From Glandiceps talaboti (lineage: Eukaryota > Hemichordata > Enteropneusta > Spengelidae): DNA of 60,000 bases. The DNA lies in assembly GCF_964340395.1 (NCBI RefSeq), contig NC_135560.1, positions 23,764,175 to 23,824,174 of the forward strand, read 5' to 3'. The notes below the pieces were generated by a model. The model did no database searches, was not told the DNA's origin, and worked only from the letters and a program-made list of their open reading frames with translations. Shown here one piece after another: positions 34,600 through 45,950 of the stretch. Positions within the stretch are counted from its first letter, which is position 1. Each line of letters opens with the position of its first letter. The translations under genes and the position numbers were made by a program.

Positions 34600-37190
34600 T
34601 GGTAGAGAGTAATATCATGTCAAGTGAATTGGACTATTGACAGATAGTAATACCATGTCAATTGAATTGGACTATTGACAGATAGTAATACCATGTCAAG
34701 TGAATTGGACTATTGACAGATAGTAATACCATGTCAAGTGAATTGGACTATTGACAGATAGTAATATCATGTCAATTGAATTGGACTATTGACAGATAGT
34801 AATACCACGTCAAGTGAATTGGACTATTGACAGATAGTAATACCATGTCAATTGAATTGGACTATTGACAGATAGTAATATCATGTCAATTGAATTGGAC
34901 TATTGACAGATAGTAATACCATGTCAAGTGAATTGGACTATTGACAGATAGTAATACCATGTCAAGTGAATTGGACTATTGACAGATAGTAATACTATGT
35001 CAATTGCATTGGACTATTGACAGATAGTAATACCATGTCAATTGAATTGGACTATTGGCAGATAGTAATACCACGTCAAGTGAACTGGACTATTGACAGA
35101 TAGTAATACCATGTCAAGTGAATTGGACTATTGACAGATAGTAATACCATGTCAATTGAATTGGACTATTGACAGATAGTAATACCATGTCAATTGAATT
35201 GGACTATTGACAGATAGTAATACCATGTCAAGTGAATTGGACTATTGACAGACAGTAATACCACGTCAAGTGAATTGGACTATTGACAGATAGTAATACC
35301 ATGTCAAGTGAATTGGACTATTGACAGATAGTAATACCATGTCAAGTGAATTGGACTATTGACAGATAGTAATACCATGTCAATTGAATTGGATTATTGA
35401 CAGATAGTAATACCATGTCAAGTGAATTGGACTATTGACAGATAGTAATACCATGTCAAGTGAATTGGACTATTGACAGATAGTAATACCATGTCAACTG
35501 AATTGGACTATTGACAGATAGTAATACCATGTCAATTGAATTGGACTATTGACAGATAGTAATACCATGTCAAGTGAATTGGACTATTGACAGATAGTAA
35601 TACCACGTCAAGTGAACTGGACTATTGACAGATAGTAATACCATGTCAATTGAATTGGACTATTGACAGATAGTAATACCATGTCAATTGAATTGGACTA
35701 TTGACAGATAGTAATACCATGTCAATTGAATTGGACTATTGACAGATAGTAATACCATGTCAATTGCATTGGACTATTGACAGATAGTAATACCATGTCA
35801 ATTGAATTGGACTATTGACAGATAGTAATACCATGTCAATTGCATTGGACTATTGACAGATAGTAATACCATGTCAAGTGAATTGGACTATTGACAGATA
35901 GTAATACCATGTCAAGTGAATTGGACTATTGACAGATAGTAATACCATGTCAAGTGAATTGGACTATTGACAGATAGTAATACCATGTCAAGTGAATTGG
36001 ACTATTGACAGATAGTAATACCATGTCAATTGAATTGGACTATTGACAGATAGTAATATCATGTCAAGTGAATTGGACTATTGACAGATAGTAATACCAT
36101 GTCAAGTGAATTGGACTATTGACAGATAGTAATACCATGTCAAGTGAATTGGACTATTGACAGACAGTAATACCACGTCAAGTGAATTGGACTATTGACA
36201 GATAGTAATACCATGTCAATTGAATTGGACTATTGACAGATAGTAATACCATGTCAAGTGAATTGGACTATTGACAGATAGTAATACCATGTCAAGTGAA
36301 CTGGACTATTGACAGATAGTAATACCATGTCAATTGAATTGGACTATTGACAGATAGTAATACCATGTCAATTGAATTGGACTATTGGCAGATAGTAATA
36401 CCACGTCAAGTGAACTGGACTATTGACAGATAGTAATACCACGTCAAGTGAACTGGACTATTGACAGATAGTAATACCATGTCAATTGAATTGGACTATT
36501 GACAGATAGTAATACCATGTCAAGTGAATTGGACTATTGACAGATAGTAATACCATGTCAATTGAATTGGACTATTGACAGATAGTAATATCATGTCAAG
36601 TGAATTGGACTATTGACAGATAGTAATACCATGTTAAGTGAATTGGACTATTGACAGATAGTAATACCATGTCAAGTTAACTGGACTATTGACAGATAGT
36701 AATACCATGTCAATTGAATTGGACTATTGACAGATAGTAATACCATGTCAATTGAATTGGACTATTGACAGATAGTAATACCATGTCAAGTGAATTGGAC
36801 TATTGACAGATAGTAATATCATGTCAATTGAATTGGACTATTGACAGATAGTAATACCATGTCAAGTGAATTGGACTATTGACAGATAGTAATACCACGT
36901 CAAGTGAACTGGACTATTGACAGATAGTAATACCACGTCAAGTGAACTGGACTATTGACAGATAGTAATACCATGTCAAGTGAATTGGACTATTGACAGA
37001 TAGTAATACCACGTCAAGTGAACTGGACTATTGACAGATAGTAATACCATGTCAAGTGAATTGGACTATTGACAGATAGTAATACCATGTCAAGTGAACT
37101 GGACTATTGACAGATAGTAATACCACATCATTTGAATTGGACTATTGACAAAGAGTAATGCCATGTCAAGTGAATTGGACAATTGACAAA
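34600..37190. repeat. 38-bp satellite-like array, about 68 copies
   Basis: Unit GATAGTAATACCATGTCAAT followed by TGAATTGGACTATTGACA. The array is head to tail with very few length changes. Variation sits at a few sites: CATG/CACG, CAATTG/CAAGTG, AATTGG/AACTGG and ACC/ATC. T-type units hold a 7-bp inverted repeat (TGTCAAT...ATTGACA) with an 11-nt spacer. 38 is not a multiple of three and stops occur in all frames, so it does not code for protein. The last two copies (37120-37190) are degenerate. Confidence 0.98.
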
Positions 37191-40100
37191 GAGTAATGCC
37201 AAGGCAATTAAAAGGCATTGCAATCAGTATGAAAATGAAATAAATAATGTTGTTCTCAATATCAATTCAACATATACGTTAGTGTGAGAACTTCGTGTTT
37301 AGCTAAATAATGATTTTTAAATTATTTTTTTCAAATGCTTTGTCGAGAAACCCAGTGGGAGATGTGAATGAAGATTGTTTTCCTATAGAGACATGTGCAC
37401 TGACTTGATACCTTCCATACATTTTCAGCTCAGTGCGACAAATTGACAGCGATTACTACATTAGGGAGTCGGAAATTTCAATGAACCAGATAAAATGTTT
37501 AGTAATTGTTCGGACACCTGACATATATGTCTTTAATGACTAAAAAGGCTTTAGTAACATAATAAATGTCTTTCGATCAGTCTTTTCGGTTAAAGTTAAT
37601 TGTGTCAAGTCATTACTAAATGCGTTTCACAAGAGTCATAGTGAAATTAAACTGAAATTAAGAGTAGAATCTACTCAAATGTTCATTCCTGATTTTAAAG
37701 TGTTACAAGGGAGAGAAATTGTAGTCTGAGCACTACGACTGATTGCGTGAATTTCCTGAAGTCAGATCTCGTATTCGTATTCACAACCAATCTGACGTTT
37801 CACGTCTACTAAATCTAAATTTTGTAGACGTAACTAAAGCACTGAAATTGTTGCTAAAGGGACGTACCTAACCCGATTATTGACAAATGAGAGGAATCGC
37901 TTAACTGAATTGACAAACTCTACGTGACGACAGAATTCAATACCTTCCAAATGGCATTGTTAATCACCATATTCAACACAATGTATTACTACATTCATAA
38001 TATTACGTCTGGATTGAAATTACTCAGCGGAAGAATTCATTGGTATTACTCTAACTTGACGTAGTAGTTATAAGCAGCTTCAATACACACAGACAATGTA
38101 ATTGGTAGCTAACGAACTAGTACATACAGGTAATGCAACAGCTAAGGAGTTCACAGACAATGTACAAGTAATGGACAACTAAGGAGCTCACAAACAATAT
38201 AATGGGTAACTAGGGAGCTCAAACAGGAGCTAGTACACGGGCAATGTAATTATAGATAACTACATAATGAAGCTATTACAGAACCATTGCAAGGAAAATA
38301 ATATTTCCAAAAAAAACACCAACTCGTTAAAAAAAATAATGATATAACTAATATACATGCACGTATCTCAACACCTATCTGATCAGTTCTTGAGGTAAAT
38401 TTAACAAACGTACGTGCCTGATAATTTCATTGTCTACAGGCAGACAGACAGACAGACAGACAGCCATGGTCAATATATTACATCTCCTTGTGTATAGATC
38501 TCCACTGTCTAATAGGAAGAAAATTAACCTGCAAATTACAAATTACAAAGTATTAATATAATATTCCAAAATAAACCTCTCAAGAATTGTAGACACATAC
38601 GTGAATAGAAATGCTTATGTTGTGATATAGAATGTACTTAAAACTACCGGGGATTTATTTGTCAAAAACCTCAAAGCAATGTCTCCCCTTTGCTTATTGC
38701 CCCTTGGTAGGCAGATAGGGAAGGCAATGCTTCATGGCGCCGACTTAGGCGTGAAACTTTACATTTTTTAAAACAAATGTGGGCCAGCCACAAGGGCGTC
38801 AACTTATATAAATAATTAGACCTGATTCATAGATATGAAGCAAACACGTTTCTCTACTTTTAGAAAATAGATGATCTGTATTCCTTGGAGGGAGGTTACG
38901 TCTAAAATATGAAGAATTGAGACAAAAGTATAAATTATGCACTGCATAACCTTAAAAATATGACATTTGACATTATCACTTGTCAGTGTACGAAAAAGTG
39001 ATTGGTAATCTTATGTTTGATATTATTCAACAGTCGGTCAATAGGGTATCAGAATCTTACATATTATGTTACAGATTGTATTTTTTAATTCACGTGTACT
39101 ATTGGAATATTATGCCTATTCGAAAATCAAGTGACTCATTTTATGATACATACATAGGTTAGTCTGACATGCTTTTGACGCTAGCTATCCTTGGTGATAT
39201 CTAAGTGGTTTCCAATTTTGTACTTGAATATTAGGTGAAATTGAAATTCGAAACAAGAAATGTGAATTGCTATATCGCAATGGCAGTTCTATACAAAATA
39301 CAAAATGATTATCAGATTTCATCTCACGATGTGGTCTTCAAATACACGTAGGAAACCGTTGTCACAACGGAAATCGTTAACCGTTGCATCGACAACTAAA
39401 TGCTAATTTTAGGTATTACATTGATAGACGGTCAAGTAAATATTGGCTGACATTTCCAAAATCGAAGTACTTTGTCTGACACTTTATTTCATTTTGGTTT
39501 ATCGATATCACTTTGATGCATTAAAGACTATTTTAAAGCAAACTCTTCTTAAATCAACATGTAGACAATCTGTCTAGTACTTTGTATATGGAAAAATCTT
39601 GTCTTGTTTTTAACTTTTAATTTTACCAAACGCATATGTATAAGTATTGATATATTTGTATCATTTCCTTCAGAACAGTAAGTGTATATTGAGCTGCTTC
39701 AGACTGATACTGACTACGTACTCAATAACGAAATAACATATAAAAGAGCATTAGAATATTGCCTGTGACGGATATGCCAGAACTGATTTGACAGGTTCTT
39801 TTAAAACTAACTTACGTATAACTGACAACTTCAGTTTTTTTATTGCTTCGGCTATTACAGCATTCAAACTGTAGAAAGTTATGTTGCTAGGTTACGATAC
39901 AATATTACGCAGATTCGTCCGATAATCTGATTAAAATATTCTGCCCTCAATACCCAGAAAATATCAAACAATGTTTAACGCCAACACAATGAGGTTCAAT
40001 AAATTACTGGGCAAAAATGATACATGGTATGAATATAAAGTACTACCTTACATGAAATCATTTTCCATTCACATAGTCTAATGTTCGCTGCTTACTATAA

Positions 40101-40590
40101 CTTGTAATGTTAGCAACAGTTAAATCAAACCAGTAAATTCACCGTTAGGAAATAGTTACATCACTAACAACTAGCTCTATATATAGAAATACTACATTCT
40201 GAGAGTTTTCAGGTGTATGCACTAGACTATACTATATACCCAAATAGCAATGACTTAAACCATTGACCCCACGTGTAGCGTCTATGCTTAAACATCGATC
40301 TATCCTCAAACATGGAACACGACTTGTAGGCATTTCCCTAAACGTTCGTCCTTACCCCCAATCTATGCATTATTTTAATTATCTAGTAACCGTAACTTAT
40401 AAACGGGCATATAAATTTATCCTTATCAAAGTTCCTGTAAGGCAAGAAAGAAATGATCTGGACGGTTTCAGACATTATCAATGCATTAGAGTATCTATGT
40501 CTAGTACTGATTTTTCTTCGGAGCTAACGATGAGGTTTTACACTTTCACGGACACCTTATGGTGAAAGGAAATCTGGTACACGTTTTTAT
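37191..40590. other. Intergenic, no gene seen
   Basis: A small CAGA tract (38440-38463) and diverged repeats around GGAGCTCACA (38100-38235). Several short frames exist without ATG context, splice or domain support. Confidence 0.4.
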
Positions 40591-40594
40591 GTAG

Positions 40595-40650
40595 CTTTTG
40601 CATATTGATGTGTCTATTTGCATATTGGTTACCATAATTTGCATATCAAT
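40595..40650. promoter_or_regulatory. Three phased octamer-like TTTGCATAT motifs
   Basis: TTTGCATAT begins at 40597, 40617 and 40638. The second and third extend to the full octamer ATTTGCAT, the POU-domain (Oct) binding sequence. Spacings of 20 and 21 bp are about two helical turns. It may equally be a short decayed tandem repeat, and no gene is clearly attached. Confidence 0.3.
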
Positions 40651-40994
40651 TTACAAAATTTGTTGTTTTCTTAATATCTTTCATTTAAAAAAAATGAAAC
40701 CTTTGGTAAAATGCAACTTAATCTGTTACACATTTTAATATGCTCCTGTTGCATATTAATTTGTCTAATTTGGTTAATGATTGACATAATCTTCAACTTT
40801 CTTTTTATCTATACATCATGAACCAAGATGTTTAAAGCTATAATATATGCCATTCTCTAGCGATGATGATCCACAGTATAAATAAAAGAAACGAAGGTAA
40901 GGTGTATAAAGTGTTTGTAATTACTAGTTTGTAGTTGCCATGTTAGTGCCGTAATGTGAATTTACCGTGAAATGATAATGTCTTTACAATGTAC

Positions 40995-41196
40995 CTGTTG
41001 ATGGATCGAATGCTGCAGTAGTTAGAATATACATATATTCTTTTCTCTTAGGTACTTCACACTCCCATAGAATAGTCTGTAACAGCATGAAAATGAAGAG
41101 AGTGCATACAACAAGATTTGAGATTGGATCACTTACTAATTTTGTATCACGAGGCGAGTTGTAACTTGAGAAGTCGTCGATCGTCACAAAGTTCAT
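40995..41196 (-). CDS. Candidate two-exon gene fragment, unknown protein
   Basis: Exon a (41196-41137) reads MNFVTIDDFSSYNSPRDTKL and ends TTA|GTAAGTG. Exon b (41076-40995) reads TILWECEVPKRKEYMYILTT, then AAFDPST, and ends ACAG|GTAC. Between them lies a 60-bp stretch with donor GTAAGT and acceptor CATGCTGTTACAG. Both exons join in phase 0 and the second leaves in phase 1. The 60 bp are also open in frame, so retention would insert a hydrophobic segment. I do not recognise the family, and no continuation was found at lower coordinates. Confidence 0.35.
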
Positions 41197-41369
41197 TGAA
41201 AATACAGGTGTAATAGCTTAGCATGATTAATGGTAGCTCCGCTTACATACAGTTATCAAACCCCAAGCTCTCTTAGCTCCTACGTCAAGAGGCGGTATGG
41301 TGCATGCTAAGGTGTAACACGTGCTTGTAAACACGCTGAGGAATAGTTCAGAAGGGTTTCAGTTAGTCC

Positions 41370-42165
41370 TAAGTCTGAACTTTTTCAGAATGCCGCTCAT
41401 GGGTACCCCAAGCCTGAACCGTTTCAGATCTTTCGTTGGTGTCCTCCACAGGTGTCCTGTCCGGGCGGTTTCATGAGACATCCACACTTTTAAGGAGACC
41501 GTATAGGTGTTCCAAGCCTGAGCGATTTCAGAAGACCTCTCATGGGTACGGGTGTCCTAAGTCAGGTTAGTTTTAGGAGACCTCCTGTAGGTGTCCTAAG
41601 TCAGGATGGTTTCAGTAGACCTCCTGTAGGTGTCCTAAGTCAGGATGGTTTCTGGAGACCTCCTGTAGGTGTACTAAGTCAGGATGGTTTCAGTAGATCT
41701 CCTGTAGGTGTCCTAAGTCAGGATGGTTATAGGAGACCTCCTGTAGGTGTCCTAAGTCAGGATGGTTTCTGGAGACCTCCTGTAGGTGTACTAAGTCAGG
41801 ATGGTTTCAGTAGATCTCCTGTAGGTGTCCTAAGTCAGGATGGTTATAGGAGACCTCCTGTAGGTGTCCTAAGTCAGGATGGTTTCAGTAGACCTCCTGT
41901 AGGTGTTCTAAGTCAGGATGGTTTCTGGAGACCTCCTGTAGGTGTACTAAGTCAGGATGGTTTCAGTAGATCTCCTGTAGGTGTCCTAAGTCAGGATGGT
42001 TTCAGGAGACATTCCATTAATGTCTCATGTCTGAACAGTATTCTGACACCTCCCGTGACTGTCTTATATATATATTTTATATGGACGGTTTCAGAAGACT
42101 TTCCATAGATGGATATCCTAAGTCTGAATGGTTTTGGGAGACCTCTCGTGGGTTTCAGGTGGGCA
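41370..42165. repeat. 39-bp minisatellite with open reading frame
   Basis: Twelve copies (about 41545-42010) of GGTGTCCTAAGTCAGGATGG plus TTTCAGTAGACCTCCTGTA, with decayed copies on both sides. The plus-strand frame 41542-42108 (188 codons) translates each unit as GVLSQDGF[S/W]RPPV. Variants follow a three-unit order (Y/S-RPP, W-RPP, S-RSP), a 117-bp higher-order period. No splice site, signal peptide or neighbouring exon supports a protein, so I call it a repeat. Confidence 0.85.
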
Positions 42166-42965
42166 AGGATGCGTTTGCGTTTACACGAACACAAAACCTT
42201 CATAGCTCTTGAGTTGTGAGTTAGGCTTTTTGGGTGGTGGTAATTCCATGTAAAGGTGATATTGTCAAAATTTCTTATGTATAGCTTAACTATTTCAAAA
42301 TATCATATGACAAGGGAATTTCATATGGGTTCTTGTCGAATAACATAAAGGTTACAGTAAAATGATACAAGAACTGGCCATGCTTCTCTTCGAAATGGCT
42401 GCAAAAATCAATATATAGCAATATAAAAAAATAAGGGTTTTGAGTTTAACTTTAAGTTTTAACCTTTTAAGTAACAGAAAATGAAGAATGGCAAATATTC
42501 CACAACAATCGAAGTGTTGATTTATTCTGAATGCATGCGAAGCAGTTCCCATGGGTTATTCACGCTTGAATGAATGAGTTAATATCAATATATGATAACA
42601 TATTACAACGTCATTAAATAACAAATATTTCAGACGGACATTTTCGAATTATTCTTCAAATATATGACATTTATCCTTTGGTAAACCTGTCTATATTTTG
42701 ATTATACTCATTTGTTATTTTTATGACGTTCTGATATAGCTGATATCACTGCATGGAGGCAATAGCCACGGTACAAGATAAATATTATGTAGCAATAAAC
42801 ACATCACTACAGTTTGCCACGTATTGCCGCTGTATGACACATATTATTTACATATATTTCATATTACGAAGTATGCGATAAAAAAACAATGTCGGAAAAA
42901 ACATCACAAAACTGTTCCGCTTCACTTCAAGGAGCGGATGTAACGCGTACGATAAACTGTCCTAC
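42166..42965. other. Intergenic, nothing recognised
   Basis: AT-rich; no exon or array. Confidence 0.4.
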
Positions 42966-42969
42966 ACAA

Positions 42970-43314
42970 TAAGGCCTAACAAGAAAATTGTGTGGTTCCG
43001 ATTACGCTCAATTTAGAATAGGTTGGGTAGGTAGATTTTTTTATTTCATTTTTTTCATATGATTTTTTTTTCATATGTGAGTGTCTAGTTTAGGTATGGT
43101 TAACGTTGTTTTCCATTTGTTATTGGTTTCTTCTCATCAGATATACAACCATTATAGATTGGAAGAACAGTTTTACATATTGTCTTTTTTAAGTTGATGT
43201 CAGTTTCCGCATCCATTATTTCTTGCGAGAATTCACAATTTTCTTGATTTTATTTTTTTCTTGAATACGTAAAAAATGTTTAGGGTCGGCATGAAAAACT
43301 TTGTTAGGCCTAAA
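42970..43314 (-). mobile_element. AGGCC inverted-repeat element, copy A
   Basis: Both ends are present: AGGCCTAACAAGAAAATTGT at the left and the reverse complement of AGGCCTAACAAAG at the right. The interior matches copies B (53714) and C (56955): GGTAGGTAGATTTTTT, an AT tract, TGTGAGTGTCTAGTT, ATTGGAAGAACAG, TTAAGTTGATG and TTTAGGGTCGGC. One terminus has lost about 30 bp (TTGTTTGGTTCCGGTTACCC region). It has no coding capacity, so it is MITE-like. Confidence 0.75.
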
Positions 43315-43523
43315 GACGTACGTATACACACCTGTCAGAACTAAAGAGACATATCCAGAAAAGGGTTAGTATATACAATGCAACGCATGACAATTTTTCC
43401 TCTCAGCTTAGCATGCAACTGGAACCATCAGTAAAATTGTAGGAGTCATTATACCCTAATCACAACCACGATTATTGCATACTTTCTCAACGTGCAACGA
43501 ATTTGATGGCAAAGAAGTTGATG

Positions 43524-43533
43524 GTCACGTGAC
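43524..43533. promoter_or_regulatory. GTCACGTGAC palindrome (E-box / USF-TFE type)
   Basis: A perfect 10-bp palindrome centred on CACGTG, 199 bp upstream of the ATG of the candidate exon at 43732. Binding by bHLH-ZIP factors is family knowledge; its use here is inferred. Confidence 0.4.
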
Positions 43534-43731
43534 AAGTGACGGTACGAGGTAGTTACGGTTGCACAAGCAGTCTAGTTAGTGCTCTCTTTGTAGACGGACG
43601 TAACTCGTATAATATCCGTTCAGTTCTATTTCTTTATTATGTGCCGTGTTTTATTTTAGTACGTTGATTTATGTAAAACCAAATGAGGTCCAACATTCTC
43701 CTCCCTGTACAAGTCGACAAGTCGCAAGGCC

Positions 43732-43805
43732 ATGGAAACTGACTTCAAAAGAAAAAGCTTCTTACCTCAATATTTCCGGTTATTTACCTTAGTTTTTCTT
43801 TGGCG
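43732..43805 (+). CDS. Candidate first coding exon, membrane-anchor or signal-peptide protein
   Basis: ATG in good context (AAGGCCATGG), with an in-frame TGA 42 bp upstream. Twenty-four codons encode METDFKRKSFLPQYFRLFTL then VFLW, a basic head followed by a hydrophobic segment (LFTLVFLW), as in type II membrane enzymes or signal anchors. The exon ends in TGGCG|GTGAGTG, a strong donor in phase 2. A CACGTG palindrome lies upstream. I found no convincing exon 2, so the product is unknown. It could be the start of a gene running rightwards through the repeat-rich 44-52 kb region. Confidence 0.45.
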
Positions 43806-45550
43806 GTGAGTGTGCAAGGCTGTCTTGGGAGTGGGGGAGAGAGAGTGTTGGTTCTTTTCACATTTTAATTGAATAGTGTTGTTTGTTGCAAGCTTGTCGG
43901 TAATCTGTAATATGCACGTAAGCTCTGATCTGTCATATTAAACTTATGATGGCGTAACGTTGGTAACAGACTGTATTGCAGTTTGGAACACGCTTACATT
44001 ATTACTTCCCTGTACGTAATTGAACCTTTGCCATTTCTGCTGACTAAGTGCCACTGCGTCTATAGGTACCCCATTTTCAATGGTGCACCTATAGGGTATC
44101 TGTCTTTCACCTCAATCGAGTCTGTGTGATACATGTATAGGTGAGACTCAGACATAACAACGGTGAATACATATCTGCCAATACAAATCACATTATACAT
44201 ATTGGCGCAATTCTTTTCCCCTACTTATAATGCAGTTTTGATGTTTTTTTTCAACTCCATTAAGTCCATTTCATTACTGATTCAGTATGCAGACAAAGTC
44301 TAATATTTTGGTCAAAGAATTCCTATTATATCAATCTTTTGTGACAATTTAATTAAAAACATTGTCAATGAAATCAAATCCATTGTTTATTTGTTTACTA
44401 GATAACCCCTCCAACGGATGTAATATTGATTCTGATGTTCCCAATAAAGAGAGATAACATTATGTCATATATTGCAGACAAAAGAAAGCACTTGTAATGA
44501 GCCAACAACGTGAATAATAAGATATGATATGGATATTGATAAAATGATGATGATGAAAAGAGTGCCCGATAACAAAGAAAGAAAGAAAGAAAGAAACAAA
44601 ACCCCCAAAGAATGTGACAGATATGTTCGTGTCAAGATATTGCCTGAGCCTACAAAAAATACTGGAATATGGAAGAATGGTGAAACTTTAAAGATAGAGT
44701 GTTTTAAAAAGAAATATGAAAATAATGTTGTGATTTCTTTTAGTATTTAAACGTTTTAGAACTTACGGTTTTAATCGTGAAGAGTTTCAAATATCACCGA
44801 TACGCCGATAGGAATAGAAAAGATGATCCTTTCTTTAATACAAATCCTTAAATATTTGCAAGCCAGTTTCCTACTCTTCTGATCTGATTTCACACACACT
44901 CTCCTCTATAGGATGGTGCGTGGTTTTATGCATTGCGTTACTCATAGAATTCGAAATGCAACATGTAAACTGATATCAACGGTATTATTAATGTTTTCCA
45001 TTGTACCATACGGTTGCTAAGCAACATGAGAGGTGTATTCTAGCTATATTGTCACCCTACCTTATGAATATTCCGAGCTGTTTGTTCTGATTTTTTTAAG
45101 AAGTAAAAAATGACACCGGGAGAATCTTTAAATCTCTATATCAGTCATAAAGGCGTGATAAGAAATAAACAAAATGCTATTGAAGTGTTACAAATGATCT
45201 TTGAGGATCTGTTTTCAACCAATTGAAGTAAATTCAATGTCGGCAGGTGGGTAACATTACGATAACATTAGATTGCCTATCGTTATCGGGGAGATTGTGA
45301 CTGTTTGAGACAGGGAGCAAAATATGTAAACGAGGAAAAATAGTTATTTAATCATAGATGCAAATTCTGATCGTAACCTCAGGCCCCTATTTTTAAATTC
45401 ACGCTTAAAGCTGTCACTGGAACATATTTGTGAAAATATAAAATGTTTTGTTATGTACAATAACACGTAATATTGCATATACACTGTGAACAGTATTGAA
45501 CCATCTATGGGTAAGTGTATATCTTGTAGCTGTATACACAATAAATCAAA
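43806..45550. other. No gene recognised
   Basis: If the exon at 43732 is real this is its first intron. A plus-strand frame at 44529-44750 ends in a protein-like stretch (TGIWKNGETLKIECFKKK) but has no splice or family support. Confidence 0.4.
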
Positions 45551-45554
45551 TCAA

Positions 45555-45950
45555 ATTGATTTTTGGGACCGCACTTAAAAATCGGCACCCTCAGGCGGCG
45601 ATCATAATTTCAACCTGTTACTCTACTGGTTATGGATAATATCAACCATTGATTAATATGCAAAATGTCTAATTATTTGTACTTTATTACAACACAACTT
45701 TCAGTAAATGTAGTGTGGTTGTCTGTTGAAAAATGATACTCCGGTTAGAACTAGTACTGCCCGATTTAACATGGTGACAGATTCAAAATCTAGCTTTTGC
45801 TCAAGATTTCAACTAGCCACCACACTACCTACGGATAATATTGACCACTAATTAACAGATACAATGTATTTTATGTAAGTAATTAACCAATTTTTAGCGA
45901 ATATATCTTGATAAAAAATACCCCAATTGTAGTTATTGCCGGTTTAAGGC
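45555..45950. mobile_element. Degenerate interspersed repeat, partner at 1370-1620
   Basis: Shares with 1378-1620 the start ATTTTTGGG(A/G)...GCAC, the block TATTTTAT..TAAGTAATT(A/G)ACCAATT and GATAAAAAATACCCCA versus GATGAAAAAAATATCCCA. It also has an internal duplication of GGATAATAT(C/T)(A/G)ACCA. Too decayed to classify. Confidence 0.45.

Noticed and set aside
34600-37190. CRISPR-like array
   Set aside because: The units abut with no unique spacers, there are no cas genes, and the surroundings are animal DNA. It is a minisatellite.
40263-40565. 100-codon plus-strand frame
   Set aside because: No homology recognised, no promoter or splice context; length is compatible with chance.
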